Shown in pieces: positions 11,711 through 22,723 of a stretch of 64,000 nucleotides of DNA. The notes below the pieces were generated by a model. That model had not been told where the DNA came from, made no database searches, and was given only the letters and a program-made list of their open reading frames with translations. The stretch is from contig JAPWGK010000001.1 in the NCBI GenBank assembly GCA_029641185.1, positions 1,314,501-1,378,500 of the forward strand, written 5' to 3'. The translations under genes and the position numbers were made by a program. This DNA comes from Pseudofabraea citricarpa (Eukaryota > Ascomycota > Leotiomycetes > Helotiales > Dermateaceae). Numbering within the stretch: position 1 is the first letter of the stretch; each line of letters begins with the position of its first letter.

Positions 11711-13689
11711 GGCTTTGGGATCAAGTGAAGAGAGAATCCGTATGCAAGATCTGTATGTCGTGTGTACTCGGTATCCTTCTAAAGTACTGGGGCGGGTATT
11801 ATGAGTAAGGTATGGTCAGAAAGCGAGTATGTTGCTTGTTGCAGGAGCGCGAGTTGGAAGTCACAGACCGGTTTCAGGGTCGCGGGCGATATTTATTTTC
11901 ATTGGCTCAGGAACTCTGGCGGCCATGACGCGGTGGTGCTTCAGCGCATTTAACCTTATTTTGCTAGTGCGCTCCAGCCAGAACAAGCCCATTGTCATCA
12001 CTCTTCAGCCGCCTTGGTCCATGACTCTCTCATACATAAGAGACTGTGCCGTTCTGTCCTGGACGTCGCATCTTCACCTTCTTTCTCCCCCCGATCACCA
12101 TCGCAATCGTTACCGTATTGTACAGTACCTGGCTCCGATACGAGATCTCGCCGGCCGAAGAAACCTGAATACGCGCGCCTGCAGTGGCTATGCCCTGATT
12201 CCCTGATTTCTGTACGGTACACCAGGTAGCCCAGGAGCTTGGGCGTGAAGATCGCCAAGAGACATCTGACTGGCTCGTCCCCAGAACAGAATTCCATCCT
12301 CAGGTGTACTGTTCAACGCTTCGAGCTATCAATACTGAACCTCTCTCGTCCCGCTTGCGTGGTCTTCACCGCGATGCGATTGTCGTTGCATGCAGATTTG
12401 TCACCGCGTACATATTTTCAAACTTGCTTCAGACGTGCGTGGGTCATACAACACGTTTTCCAAACGTGTGGGGTCATACGGTACACGTTGTTGTGTACAC
12501 GTTTGGAGAATTTCGGCACTTTTTGAGTCACATTGTCTCGCAGACTCCCGAAAACTTGAACTCAACCCGACGTCTTTATTCACAACTGTTGTGAAGAGTT
12601 ATGAAGATCCTACGCGCAAGGGATGGCAGCGACTCCTATTAATGCTAGTTACGTTCTGTCAAGCGTCACCTCGGCTGCGGTACCTAGTCTCAAGCCAATA
12701 TTCAGTGGTGGTCCACTAAAGCCGAAGATCTCGGGTTTGAAAGCAGTCTTCCAATCCAGATCCGTCGAAACATCCTCAGCACAATATTGGCTCGTGGATC
12801 AGGAGAGCCTGTCCGTGGACGCGAATACAGGTTACTGATGCTAGGCGAAAATCAGTCTTGATTTGCTGTAGATCCCCTGATCTCTGATTTTCGTCAAGTG
12901 ACACTGCGTGAAAGCACATGTTTTCTTGCCATTTGAGGTGCTACAGATAAGGATGCTTGAGGCTTGAGCATGTTCCCAGCCTCCCACGCGACTTTCAAAT
13001 GTCATTAGGCATGTGGATTTACCCAAGCTTCATCGGATGTTTAGTTCAGAATGGTCTACAGACCAAAGCCGCTGCAAGGCTCTCTGCAACAATTGTTGGT
13101 CCTTATCCCGACCATGTCTCAGTCAAGTGTCTCGGGCGCTACAGCTGCTTGTATTTTATGCTGGGTGCTGAGCTGCGTTCCCTCGCCTCTCCTGATATGG
13201 AGTCTCTTTGCATCACCTTCTAGTAGTGAGTATCATGAACGCATTCCATTCCATTGCATCATGCAATAAAATCCTTATCGGAATATATATATTGGTGTCT
13301 GGTTCGTGCTTATGCTAGGCCAGCCTATAAACAGGTTAAACGTCGAAAAGACTTTACAATGGCGATATGTCATATGTGGTGTGATATGACCTGTATACAG
13401 CTTGCTGTTGATTATCACAAGATACACAACATCATGCATAACATCCCAATGGCTTCACTTGATATCCACAATTGTGAGCGGCAACGACCAAGCTTATGAG
13501 CCTCTTCCACTCTCCTTGGCAGATGGTCATTGCGCCCGCCAAATCCAGCAAAGGATGTAGCCACAGGTATCACAAGCATTTCATCCTCAGCTTCCGGAAG
13601 GCGGCTGGGCATTTATCGACAATCGAAATTGAGACAGCAAGATCGAAGATTGTCAAAACACCCATGGTTGATGTGGCCTCGAAGGAGGT
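11711..13689. other. Gene-poor intergenic region
   Basis: About 2 kb with no convincing coding frame. It carries one GTACAGTAC copy (12120) and a compact block of repeated and inverted CACGTTT elements (12441-12506, listed separately). Short frames are scattered on both strands without family resemblance. Confidence 0.5.
12441..12506. repeat. Duplicated GGGTCATAC / inverted ACACGTTT block
   Basis: GGGTCATAC occurs at 12441 and again at 12471, exactly 30 bp apart. Each copy is followed by an ACACGTT element. The first element forms a perfect inverted repeat with a 3-nt spacer (ACACGTTT-TCC-AAACGTGT, 12451-12469). The second contains GTACAC-N6-GTGTAC (12481-12498). This layout suggests paired binding sites for a dimeric or bHLH-like DNA-binding protein, but that is inference. 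Confidence 0.6.
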
Positions 13690-13785
13690 TTGAAGTTGCG
13701 CCCAATTAATGTTCCGAGGCTGACACTTCTTCACTCAATAGTTTTGGGCAGCTACTCGGTATATACACAAATCAGCATAGTGAGA

Positions 13786-14463
13786 ATGCGCCTCTATCAT
13801 CGCCATCGCTCTGAAATAGGACAGGTTGATTATCATCCCTCGCTAAGCGAGCTGAATGGAACCCAGCTAGCGGCCAGCCACGCTCAGACTTTATCTAAAA
13901 GGAGCCAGCACCATGCATCGCCGACCCAAAAAAGAATTTCATTGCAGGAAGCTAACTGGGTGCGGAAGTATTCATCAGGGGTTCCATGGCGTCACACTTC
14001 GTACTATCTCTCAAAAATGATCCTGAATTGCTTTATATCCACATTTTTCCCGGAGGCCAAGGACGAGAGGGATTCTAGAGCTCATATGGCAACCGCCATG
14101 CAGGAGCTACCGTTGGGACGGTACATAAACACCATGGAGCTATCCACTTATAATTCCTGTGAACACTCTAGTCATCGGCACTATGAAACATTGCTCTCGC
14201 ATCTCTACGTTGAAGACTCCATGATCCCTTTCATACCGTGCCCGACGTTCCCCAACTCCTTTTGCGACAGACCCTTCGCTGAAGTTTCTAATCACATCAG
14301 TTGTACAGAGATTGAATCGATACTTCACTTCTCATCGGGTTATACCAACGTTCGATGCACTCTACGTAGGTCCAACGCGCAGAAACGCTTCCAAGACGAG
14401 CTTCACGATACCACAAAGGGGAATGCCAACATTGTATCTTCACAGTTTTTAAGCCCTGTTTGA
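13786..14463 (+). CDS. Questionable ORF, hypothetical
   Basis: An ATG-initiated open frame of about 225 codons, open for about 257 codons in all if a TTG upstream is counted. The translation is rich in Ser, His and Leu, and has no recognisable domain, membrane segment or repeat. The length is more than chance would normally give, yet the 3' part overlaps an alternative exon in another frame (14370-14465) that splices cleanly to the next gene. It may be an orphan gene, a decayed gene, or a chance frame. I give it low weight. Confidence 0.22.
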   Translation: MRLYHRHRSEIGQVDYHPSLSELNGTQLAASHAQTLSKRSQHHASPTQKRISLQEANWVRKYSSGVPWRHTSYYLSKMILNCFISTFFPEAKDERDSRAHMATAMQELPLGRYINTMELSTYNSCEHSSHRHYETLLSHLYVEDSMIPFIPCPTFPNSFCDRPFAEVSNHISCTEIESILHFSSGYTNVRCTLRRSNAQKRFQDELHDTTKGNANIVSSQFLSPV

Positions 14464-16061
14464 AGTAAGGTATTATCGAAAGAGTTTGCACATTCTACAG
14501 AATATATGGGACGATTCTCTTTCACGTATCTTGTGGCAAAGAAAAAGTTTGCGCATCACACCCCTCAGTTTCTATGATTTGCTAATTTTTTTTTAGATCA
14601 TACGATGATGTGAAGAAGAAGTTCGATGATGGAGGTGCCATAGAAGAACAAAAACTAGGTGCTGCCTCCCCACATGTACCGGAGGTATCGGCACCAGCAC
14701 CATTTCCCCCTCTTATTATCACCTCGATCCCGAAACGCCCTGAGTCACGGCAAAGTAGCACAGCCCATTCTGGCTATAGAGGAGTCGTAGGACCTACCAA
14801 GAGTGAAGAGTTGAAGGTCGACCCCAAAATACACAACAAACCTGGGAATGCGTACCCCTTGAAGGACCAGTCCTTTGGACTTAAAGGGACTCTTGGCGGA
14901 CATCCAGGCGAGGATGAAATGTTTTTCGATGCTCAAACCGACTTCGAACAAAATTCAGCAGATGTTATCGTAATTACGGACGTTATTGGGACGGATAACT
15001 CAAGTTCGCCAGAACTTACAGACAGCTCGTCTACAGACTCGGAGTTATCTACCATCAGAATCATAATTACGCCCCCAGCGGCAATAGAGAGTACGCCCTT
15101 ACTTGAGGCCTTGTATGGGGGACAATCCAACATGAGCACTCTGAGTATTTCTTCACTCTATTCGACGACTTCGTTGACAACATCTGCGACTGGTGATACA
15201 TGGCTAGATCCGGAGCTCCTAATGCCGCCATGCCCAGAAAATCTTTTAGACCGTCGACGACAGAGGAAAGCTAGAGAACACCGCGAAGTGAAGAAATGGC
15301 TTGTTGCATTCCTGAATAGTAAAGGTGCACAGTTCCCTGCGGAGCTTCGGCGGCGAGTGATGGAGATCTACCGGATTGATGAGAGCGAGTTGGCGCCTAG
15401 CATAATTTCTCAGTTTCGAGAGAATAACGGCCCTGATGAGAGACTGCCAGAGGGTCTTGCCGATGCTTTACACATGATCGAAGGCGAGCATAGCGATAAA
15501 CAACTTCTTCGAATATTGCGAGCTTTCTTTCATTCGCAGGTCCAAGAAATGACACCACCAGGACCGAGGAAATATGGTAATAATGCCCCAGGTTCTACGA
15601 GTACCACACGCATGCATGGGCCATACCCCGAAATCACCCGTACCCGCCCTAAACCTCGACGTCAAATTTACGCAAACCCTTCTCATAGTCGCTCTTCTCA
15701 AGTGACTCGATCCAAAAGTTTCACCAAACATCTCTCATACACAATAAGAGACCCTGCCCCAAAGAGCAAGAGCAAAAATAATCCTAAGAGTCTAATCAAG
15801 ATTGCCAAGCAAAAGAAATGGATGGAAGGTAAGCAACCGCCTGGAAATCTGTCTAGGAGTGCTGCTCAGACGAGAGCAAATCGTAATCGTATCTTGAAAG
15901 GAACGTTTGGAGCCATTAGAGAAGTTTTTGGTGGGAAAGTAAAATCGAGAGGAAAAGGCAAATTGAAGGGGAAAGGGATATCAAAAGATCGGAGCCAAGG
16001 CAGAGATAAGAAAGGAAGGCGTTTGAGTTTGTTTGGGAAGAAAAAGATTAGTACCGTATGA
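14370..16061 (+). CDS. Hypothetical basic protein, 5' end unresolved
   Basis: The main exon is open from a splice acceptor at 14596 to a TGA at 16061. The acceptor is strong: a GCTAAT branch point and a T9 tract precede TAG. The matching donor appears to be GTAAGG at 14466. This joins an upstream exon (from about 14370, after a TAG acceptor) encoding HKGECQHCIFTVFKPCLK in phase with SYDDVKKKF. Further 5' exons are not resolved; the first in-frame ATG of the main exon is at 14919. The protein is Pro/Ser/Thr-rich at first. It then has a helical block (about 15280-15530) with KKWLVAFLNSKGAQFPAEL and RRRVMEIYRIDESEL, and ends in a strongly basic Lys/Arg-rich tail suggesting nuclear or nucleic-acid association. 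No family is recognised. It converges with the Zn2Cys6 gene on the other strand, 394 bp away. Confidence 0.6.
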
Positions 16062-16454
16062 GATACAAGGTGGATCAACACATGGGGTTAACGAATTTCT
16101 TTTGTCTTGCGCTTTTCTTGCTTACTCCTAGTTACGCTCGAATATTGTCGTATAAGGGTTATCCTTCATTTCACATTCCTTCGGGTGATAGATAGGTCCA
16201 AGGATATAGATATAATACCTACTTGTCTTTTGGCCACTAAAACACATTTTCCTGCTGAGGCGTATCAAAGGGTGCCTAACTGACTGCTTGATATACTAAG
16301 AAAACTCCCAGTAGGCGAACTAGATAAGGGGTGTGTCTTGTTCAGCTGATTTTAACATGTCAGCCATTTAGCGAGTGTGCCTACGTGCTTCGTGCTTATT
16401 TTCTATGTTAAAAAAAAAAACAACAAGCTAGGCGGCTAGGATATAATGATTTTC
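16062..16454. other. Convergent 3' intergenic gap
   Basis: About 390 bp of AT-rich DNA between converging 3' ends, including an A-run at about 16410-16420. No gene is seen. Confidence 0.5.
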
Positions 16455-19111
16455 TTAATCAAAAGACATTGGCGGTTGGGCGGTGTTGCCATTGGCAAAC
16501 TGATCCCATGCTTCCTTCGAGAGTGTCAGTAGAGATATCCGAATCAAGTATCAAGATACGTACCCAGTCAAAATCCATTGGCAGCTCCAGACCAGCTCCG
16601 TAGCCCTCCAATATACCACCGCCGGGAGCAAATGGATCTCCACAAATATTCCCACCAGCTGCAAGGGTGTTCTCGTTTCTAAGAATACCGGCGGTAGCTG
16701 GTATGCTGATAGAAAACTGCTTTTCGAAGAAAGGGTCCGTGTTCCACTGGCCAGCATCTTGTTCTGAGCCAACAGGAAGGTCTCTCTGAGCTTCGGCGGG
16801 CGTGGATTGTTTCTGTGGCTGACGGCTGAAGAACTGGGAGTATTCAGGCCGCGCCTCCAGCTTTTTCAGAACAGATTGGATTATGTGCGTCGCTCTCTTC
16901 GCATCGTCACAGCCTTCAATTATTTCTGTCCAGATGGCAAGCGACTTTTTAAGTGCGTAGATCCTCTCCGACGGCGGGACTAGATTATAACAACCCTCAT
17001 TGGCGTTACAACTGTCTATCTTCTGTTCGCAAACCAAGTCGAGTGATAGAATCATGGCAGCGAGAAGGAAGTCATGGTTCGTGATGGAAAAGTGGTACCA
17101 TTTCATCTTCTCGAGAGGTCCTCCTGGAGCACTCGCTTGATGCATGGTGGCCTGCATATCGAGTAGTGACATGGAAGAGGCGACGCATGTGCGGCGGGAA
17201 TAGTAGTAGACTGGCGCGCCATTATCAACCGTTGGTACTTTCCAGTATTTGCGATGCAGCACGCAGATACTCTTATGGTAAATCTGTTCTAGCGTGTACC
17301 TTTCCATTATCATGTAGCCTGGATCGCCTTGCATTTCTGGTAGTGAGCGTAATTGCAAGTGGGCGGGGATTGTTTGCCGGAACTTCATGAGCTTCTCATC
17401 GAGCTGCATAACCTCTCGGTATGGTTGAGGCTCTACAATGTGTAGGAATTCTATGACGTTGCCATAGCCACGCATGATTTCGTATTTTACAATCTGATAG
17501 CAAATGTCGGTTCGCTCTGAAATTGGTCTTGAGGGTGGGAGTACTGTCATTTCTTCGAATAGCTCATCCTCATATAAGTTACTGGCAAGTTTCGTATCCA
17601 CCTCGGCATACTGTTAAACAGGTTCATGTCAGCTCTTTCTAATAGTGTCAAAACAGCCAACTTGTCCCAGTCTACTTACGCGAATCATTTTCGGTACGCC
17701 GTACTGGGCGGAGAATAGAAGCTCGTACTGATTTATTATACCCCATACACGACGACGCATTTCCTGTTGAAAGACCGTGAGATGTGGGTGTTGTTCGGGA
17801 TCCCGATGGTATCCTTGGGTCAATGCCAGGCGCATTATCATGCTAGATAGTAACATGACTCCTTTCGAACCATCACTCTCATACGTATACTCGACTAGTG
17901 AGTGCACCATCAGCGTCTCGAGTAAGAGCTCCTGCGGTTTGGTTATATCTGCATGAAGGATACATTCTGCTGTTCTTAATCTAAAGAGTTCGGCAACAGG
18001 AACAAGTTTATCTTGATATTCTGGTGGTGCTTCGGTCACATCTTGCACTCGAATATATGTGTGCATCGATATACATATGACCGCAAATAGCAAGCCAATC
18101 CTGTTAAGCATATCCGAATCAGTGTGAATAACTAACTGGGTGAGTGGAAGTCTTGATAACATGTGTAACTGGTAATCCTGCACAAGCTTACGGGCCATGA
18201 CAGACGATGAGCGACTTACCAAATTATCTTCGTCTTTTCCGGATCTGCCCAGTGTGCATTATATTGTTTCAGAAACGTTGCCCTGTGGAGTATATACTTA
18301 GCTGGCAGTGCAGGACTGTAAGAATCAAAAAATCGTGCTATGAGTATATCACAAGTATTTCTACTTGGTAAATCCGCCAAAATTGTCGAGCGATCGGTTG
18401 ATTTAGTCAAGCCACCAAACAAAGTTGGACGAAAGTCATGAGATGCGGACGAAGAAGATTCAATATGCAAGAGTGATTGATCATTCTCCTCACTCCAAGC
18501 ATCTTTCATAGCCCCGATCTACTCTTGTTAGCCAAGCTTTTTGGCCATGATTTCACACCTACCTCGTGCAAGATGGCATCCCAGTGCGTGCTCCTTGTAT
18601 CGACAGAGAAGTTTTGGCCTCCTGATACATCCGAATCATTATTTAACGAATTGGAAGCACCACTGTTAGTGGTGGACGATGATGGCGAATTTTGTTTCTT
18701 CTTCTCAGCCATAATGGATAAAATTGAGCTCTCAAGACGGCTGATTCGATTTCGCATGTCTATGGCATCAGAGCGAGAATTTTTTGAGCTCTTGCCATTT
18801 GGCTTCTCGACATATGAGCACGATGCTGCCGCTGGACCCCTCAGAAGACAATTGGAACAAGGAGTTTCACGGTTACATTTTAGCCTGCTATCATTAGACC
18901 ACGATCTTCCATTCTGCTGAGGTTGGCAACTTTTAACTTGGGAACACAAGTTGCGTCTTGGCTAGAACTGCATAGTTGCCCTATCAGAAAACCTAAAACA
19001 TATAACTTACTTTCGTATCCTACAGGCATTGCAAGACAAAGGGAAACGCCTCCGTGTGAGCTTTTGGCCGTTGGCTCGCTGCGCTTGCCTAGTTGATGCC
19101 TTGGGATCCAT
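16455..19111 (-). CDS. Zn2Cys6 fungal transcription factor, 749 aa
   Basis: Six exons join in frame: 19111-19011, 18884-18563, 18518-18220, 18100-17680, 17610-16564 and 16514-16455. The first splice reconstitutes a Zn2Cys6 cluster (Cys 27, 30, 37, 43, 46, 56; SCNACRIRKLKCNRETPCSN). A short coiled coil (RNRISRLESSILSIM) and a Ser/Asn-rich linker follow. The middle holds the fungal-specific TF regulatory domain, with WDAILHEIGAMKDAW, KIIWIGLLFAVICISM and QYELLFSAQYGVPKMIR. The final 19-codon exon (EAWDQFANGNTAQPPMSFD) was found because it continues the DW motif of exon 5. The protein should be a nuclear DNA-binding regulator recognising paired CGG-type triplets. It is transcribed divergently from a second Zn2Cys6 gene and lies near an MFS exporter, so a role in efflux or a local pathway is plausible but not shown. 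Confidence 0.9.
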
Positions 19112-19581
19112 CCTATAAGAAACCTTCAATATATGTTGTACATTTACGAACCCGAATTAATCATGCTCATCTCTGTGGCAAGATGCATATGCGAACATAT
19201 CCTCATCCGGACTTGAGCAGGTACACCGAATCGTGGCAGCCTGGACATCTTGGAATACCGTGAAGTCCGCTTATTCATGCTTCTCTAGAACCTTACCAAA
19301 AGTGGATATACAGCCACAAATGCTGTGGCTGATGGCCAATAGACTACAACTCGAGACAAATTAGCGGTGTCCCCCTATTGAAATATGCTGCTCCGGAACG
19401 GCGGAGATAAATTGGTGGCTTGGGAGATCCTGGACATCTTCAGAAACCTCGCGTGCATGATGACACATCCACCTGCAACCTAAACCCAACGTTGAAATCT
19501 TAAGCCTTTGCTCCCATCATTCTTGTTGTCAGAAGACGACTGCCGTTTGATAACGAATCATCGTATCACTCACTGGCCAAG
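19112..19581. promoter_or_regulatory. Divergent promoter between two Zn2Cys6 genes
   Basis: 470 bp between start codons facing away from each other. It contains the CGG-rich stretch GCTCCGGAACGGCGGAG (about 19390-19406), in which CCG and CGG triplets lie close together, the kind of site Zn2Cys6 dimers use. Auto- or cross-regulation is an inference. Confidence 0.5.
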
Positions 19582-21863
19582 ATGTCTAGTACCAACGCTG
19601 GATCATCAGTCGAGGACGAGCACCGGAGGAAACGAGTTCGCAAAGGAACCAGGAGCTGCTGGGAATGTAAGTGTTTACCCGAACCCTCGTATTTGTAAGC
19701 ACTTCTAAAATGCCAACAGGCAAGAGACGCAAGATCAAATGTCAACTGAGTACGGAAAATGTACATGTATGCAGTGGTTGTCTTCAGCGGGGTAAGTACT
19801 TCGTAAATCATGAATCATCTCAAGGCTCAACATTACATCAGGAACAAACTGTGTGAGCCAGGAGTACCCAGAAGAGCATGAGCAATCCAGTGGACCGCAG
19901 ATTGGAGAAAGACTTGGCCGAGTCGAATTGTTACTCGAGAAATTACTCGACAAGATCAATTCTTATGATGAAAAAGCCTCTCTTCCTACTCCAGAATCTG
20001 TTGCCAACGATGTTCTTACTCCCTATTCTGCATCTGGGTCCAATGTGTATGAGAATGCTCCAATTCTATCACTTTTTGATAATGTTGTTGTAAGTATATC
20101 CAGCAGCCATGAGCCTGGTATGACCTACCGTGTTGTACCAATATTCTATCTCAACCCCTGCTAACTGGGGTTAGATTGGTCGCCGGGATACAGGCAAAGC
20201 CCGTGAATCAGAGCAAATAGCAACTCCACCAGCAAAACCACCTGGTACTCCTGTTTGCAGACCTGTGCCTAAATTGGACAGGCTGAGAATTACAATAGCA
20301 GCTCAGCTTCCATCTCAGCGTGATTCCGACATTATTTGTCACGCTTCCAATTGCTGGTTGTTGATTCATGGCTTGGCCCAAACATCTTCCAGTGATCTTT
20401 TAACCAAAGACCGGACTTTGATATCATTCGACTTACAGGAGGTATCAAAACGGCATCCTACAATAATTGCCAGAACTTTACTTTACATTGCTGTGTGCAT
20501 GCAGCAGCTTCCTACTATGTTTGACCGTTCAACGTTGCAACTAAGGGATCTGCATGAGGCGATGGACAAGTACATGTCAACTGCAACACTGGTAACCTCC
20601 GACGATGAGCTAGTTAGCACAATAGAGGGACTAGAATGCTTGGTCCTTCAGGGACTTTTCCACATCAACGCTGGAAATCTGCGCCGAGCCTGGCTTTCCT
20701 TCCGCCGAGCTCTGAACGTTGGGCAACTCATGGGCTTACACAGAGGTTATGCCCAGTCAATTAATGGCAAAAGCCTCGAGAAAACTCCAGGGGGCAGAAA
20801 AATGTGGCATCAGATTGTGCAAGCTGATAGATATCTAGCATTGCTACTAGGGATGCCTTGTGGGTCAAGTGATGATGCTTTCGGTCCCGATGAGAATCTC
20901 CAGAACCCAAACGGAGATCTTGATCAGATCTTTAATAGGAGAATGTGCAATATCTCTGGACGGATCATCGAGCGAAATCACGAGGATTACTCACATGCTT
21001 TTGCAAAGACGCAGGAGATCGACGAAAGCCTTGAGAATTTGGCAAAAGAGATGCCACCAGGATATTGGGAAATTCCAAAATTCTTGCTCAACAACCACAG
21101 TCTTCAAGAAGCTCAGCAGTTTGATCGACTTATGTCACAGATTTGGTTCTTTCAACTGGTGAGCCTCTTGCACTTACCGTTTATGCTGCGTGCTGCTACA
21201 GAACGCCGTTACGAGTATAGCAAGTTCAGCTGCCTCAAAGCTTCCAGAGAAATGCTTGACCGTTATTTATCGCTTCGGAACTCCAACAGCAGGTCATTCT
21301 GTTGCAAAGTGGTCGATTTTGGAGCTTTCACAGCAACCGTCACTATACTTCTGGGTCTCTTAGAACAATCACCTAGGCCTGAAACACCTAGTGAGAAACA
21401 ACAAAAGGAAAATGACAGGCTTTTGGTAAACACAGTACTTCTATCGATGGAGGAACTAGCCAATTCTGGCGATGTGGTCGCGGCACAGAGTGTAGACGTT
21501 ATTAAGGCTCTTTCTGGAGTCGATGATTCATCGGGACGTTGTGGAAGTAATCTTCGACTCACCATTCCATATTTTGGAACCATCAGCATCATCCGTGCGC
21601 CTGCAAATCCCGGAAGCAACTCCGAGCCTCCTATCAGTATATCACAGCAACCCCTTCAACCAGGTCAAAATATTGGCCCGCAGAATTGGCAGGCTCTTCC
21701 ATTCGCTCCTAATACGACAGCGCCTGTTGTATCTTTCACCAGCAGCCAGTTTCCACCTTTTGTGCCGGAGCCACCCATCGAAGACTGGAACTTGCAAGAT
21801 TCGGATACACTTTTTTTCGACAGTCTCTTGAATACTGATATTGAGGGAAACTGGGTATTTTGA
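19582..21863 (+). CDS. Zn2Cys6 fungal transcription factor, 697 aa
   Basis: Four exons (19582-19666, 19720-19791, 19842-20089, 20175-21863) join in frame. The zinc cluster is assembled across two introns: Cys 26, 29, 36, 46, 49 and 56 (TRSCWECKRRKIKC, then CSGCLQRGTNC). The spacing of nine between the third and fourth Cys is longer than the usual five but lies within the family range. A leucine-rich coiled coil follows (GERLGRVELLLEKLLDKI). Exon 4 carries the fungal-specific TF domain with LECLVLQGLFHINAGNLRRA, WLSFRRALNVGQLMGLHRGY and the RYLALLLGMPCG block. The C-terminus is Pro/Gln/Ser-rich and ends with acidic and aromatic residues, compatible with an activation region. It should act in the nucleus. 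Its target is unknown; its neighbours are a divergent Zn2Cys6 gene and a convergent DHA2 exporter. Confidence 0.92.
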
Positions 21864-22723
21864 GAAATATCATTTGGTTGTTCGCCGAAAGGAATTTACC
21901 CCCAAAAAAACCTTTGCAAAAAAAAGTCCGCACCCCTTTCTGAGAAATATTAGCGATGGTATCACGATTTGGTACGCTCAAAAAAAAGGTAGAAGCATGC
22001 AAGTCATCTAAAACTTCAGGCCTCTCGCTTGGAAATTTACGGACAAATCATCTCAGGGACCACCATGCTGCAGAATTAATCGGACCGGTGTATATTAATT
22101 TGAAGGCAGAAGCTGCTCACCAGCGCCCGACCACAACAAGTTATTTCTCGATCAAGCTTGGCGTATTGTTGGCGTGCCTCTGATTCAGCGTATTTGAGAG
22201 CAAAAAAGGACAGCTACCGCCCTTAGTTCGAATTTTCGACCTGAAGGCAGGTTTCTATGCAATATCGTGTGTTAGCAACAAGAATGAGCCTGGAAGACCC
22301 TGTTCGATGCTTGAGACATCAAGGGAGGACACTCGAGCAGATGGTTGATTCATGCACATCTGAGTACTCGTTATTCTCTGCTTTGATCAGGGGAATGTAA
22401 AAATATCAGAACATCTTCACTTTACTCTCTCAACTGTACAAGTGCGACTCGTTAATACTTTACATAAAGTAATTAATTAGAGAGGAAAGGTGAGCCATCT
22501 AAATAGCCAGCCATCTACGAACCATTCCAGTTGGAAATGCACTTCCCTCCCACAAAAGTCTCCAGGTCTCATAAATACCTCCTGTCACCTCTATCCTTTT
22601 CCGCACCCGCCCCTATTAATTCCCCCATCTAATTCAAGGATCTCGGCCTTGAGAGTAAAACAAAGTCAATAGCACTTGCTCATCCATAAATGCAACGCAA
22701 GGAAAAGAAGGAGAAAGAGTAAC
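21864..22723. other. Convergent intergenic region
   Basis: 860 bp between the 3' ends of the Zn2Cys6 gene and the MFS gene. It is AT-rich with homopolymer runs (A8 and C5 near 21900-21925). No coding frame is supported. Confidence 0.5.
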
